Of a DNA stretch of 5,276 nt, positions 5,051 through 5,276 are shown piece after piece. Where the stretch lies: assembly GCA_029907055.1 (NCBI GenBank), contig JARYMO010000117.1:1-5276 (forward strand), read 5' to 3'. Both the position numbers and the translations under genes were made by a program. Position 1 is the stretch's first letter. The number at the start of each line of letters is the position of its first letter. The notes below the pieces were generated by a model, which was given only the letters and a program-made list of their open reading frames with translations, was not told the origin of the DNA and did not search any database. This stretch comes from Syntrophomonadaceae bacterium (GTDB taxonomy: Bacteria > Bacillota > Syntrophomonadia > Syntrophomonadales > Syntrophothermaceae).

Positions 5051-5276
5051 TGCTTTCCGAGCGGTACGTGTGGCGCAACCCCCTCCGCCACCGGCATCCT
5101 GCCGAAAAGGTGGGGATGTGCACAGCCTGCCTGGTCGCGTGCCTGGCGGCCCGCTCCCCTGCCCTGCCGCTGGGAGTGGCGGCGGTCATGCTGGGCCTCA
5201 GTGCGGGCCCGGGGAGGGTGCCGCTGAGGACGCTCGGGCAGTTCATGGCCGCTCCCCTGGTGCTGGCGCTGGTGGC
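5050..5276 (+). CDS. cbiQ: Cobalt ECF transporter T component CbiQ, 3'-truncated by the window edge
   Basis: CbiQ is the EcfT-type transmembrane coupling protein that links the CbiM substrate subunit to the CbiO ATPase. Only the first 75 codons are present. The N terminus ERYVWRNPLRHRHPAEKVGM (4-23) matches the family pattern of a short amphipathic start followed by an xxLRHxHPAEK motif. Two hydrophobic stretches follow (about 24-50 and 64-75), as expected for the first membrane helices. ATG 5050 overlaps the cbiN stop by one base (TGATG) and is preceded by AGGGAAGG at 5036-5043 with a 6-nt spacer. The ATPase gene cbiO is expected to follow outside the window. The full protein should be about 250 residues, so roughly two thirds is missing. 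Confidence 0.93.
   Translation, partial: MLSERYVWRNPLRHRHPAEKVGMCTACLVACLAARSPALPLGVAAVMLGLSAGPGRVPLRTLGQFMAAPLVLALV

Overview
The window is a single-strand (+), high-GC (about 70% by eye) stretch from an anaerobic (cobalt-early) cobalamin biosynthesis locus, followed directly by the start of a cobalt ECF transporter operon. Every gene is recognisable. I see no mobile element, tRNA, rRNA or CRISPR. Frequent GTG starts, strong purine-rich Shine-Dalgarno sites at 6-8 nt spacing, 1-14 nt stop/start overlaps and the CbiX/CbiJ-type cobalt-early route suit a high-GC anaerobic bacterium. A Bacillota lineage is my best guess, but the sequence alone does not fix the taxon.

Region 1 (1-3972) is a tightly packed biosynthetic block: cbiL (5' end outside the window), cbiF, cbiG, cbiH and a cbiJ-cbiX fusion. 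These encode three of the corrin-ring methyltransferases (C20, C11, and C17 with ring contraction), the lactone-opening hydrolase, the cobalt-precorrin-6A reductase and a short-type cobaltochelatase domain. Together they cover cobalt insertion into sirohydrochlorin and most steps to cobalt-precorrin-6B. cbiD, the next methyltransferase needed, is not in the window; nor are cbiC, cbiE/T and cbiA. Gene junctions are GTGA (cbiL/cbiF), a 14-nt overlap (cbiF/cbiG), a problematic 37- or 130-nt overlap (cbiG/cbiH) and GTGA (cbiH/cbiJX).

Region 2 (3973-4085) is the only real gap, 113 nt. It holds a GC-rich hairpin, three copies of CCGGGAGG and a strong ribosome binding site for cbiM. I could not recognise a cobalamin or NiCo riboswitch in it.

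Region 3 (4086-5276) holds cbiM, cbiN and the first 75 codons of cbiQ, the membrane part of a cobalt ECF importer. The ATPase gene cbiO is expected downstream. The transporter would supply cobalt to the chelatase domain encoded just upstream.

The points most worth a second look are a compact CbiG that lacks the usual central domain, the unresolved cbiG/cbiH junction (long overlap, late start, or a -1 frameshift giving a CbiG-CbiH fusion), and the CbiJ-CbiX fusion joining an early and a late step of the pathway. None of this amounts to a wholly new system. It is a known pathway with unusual gene architecture.
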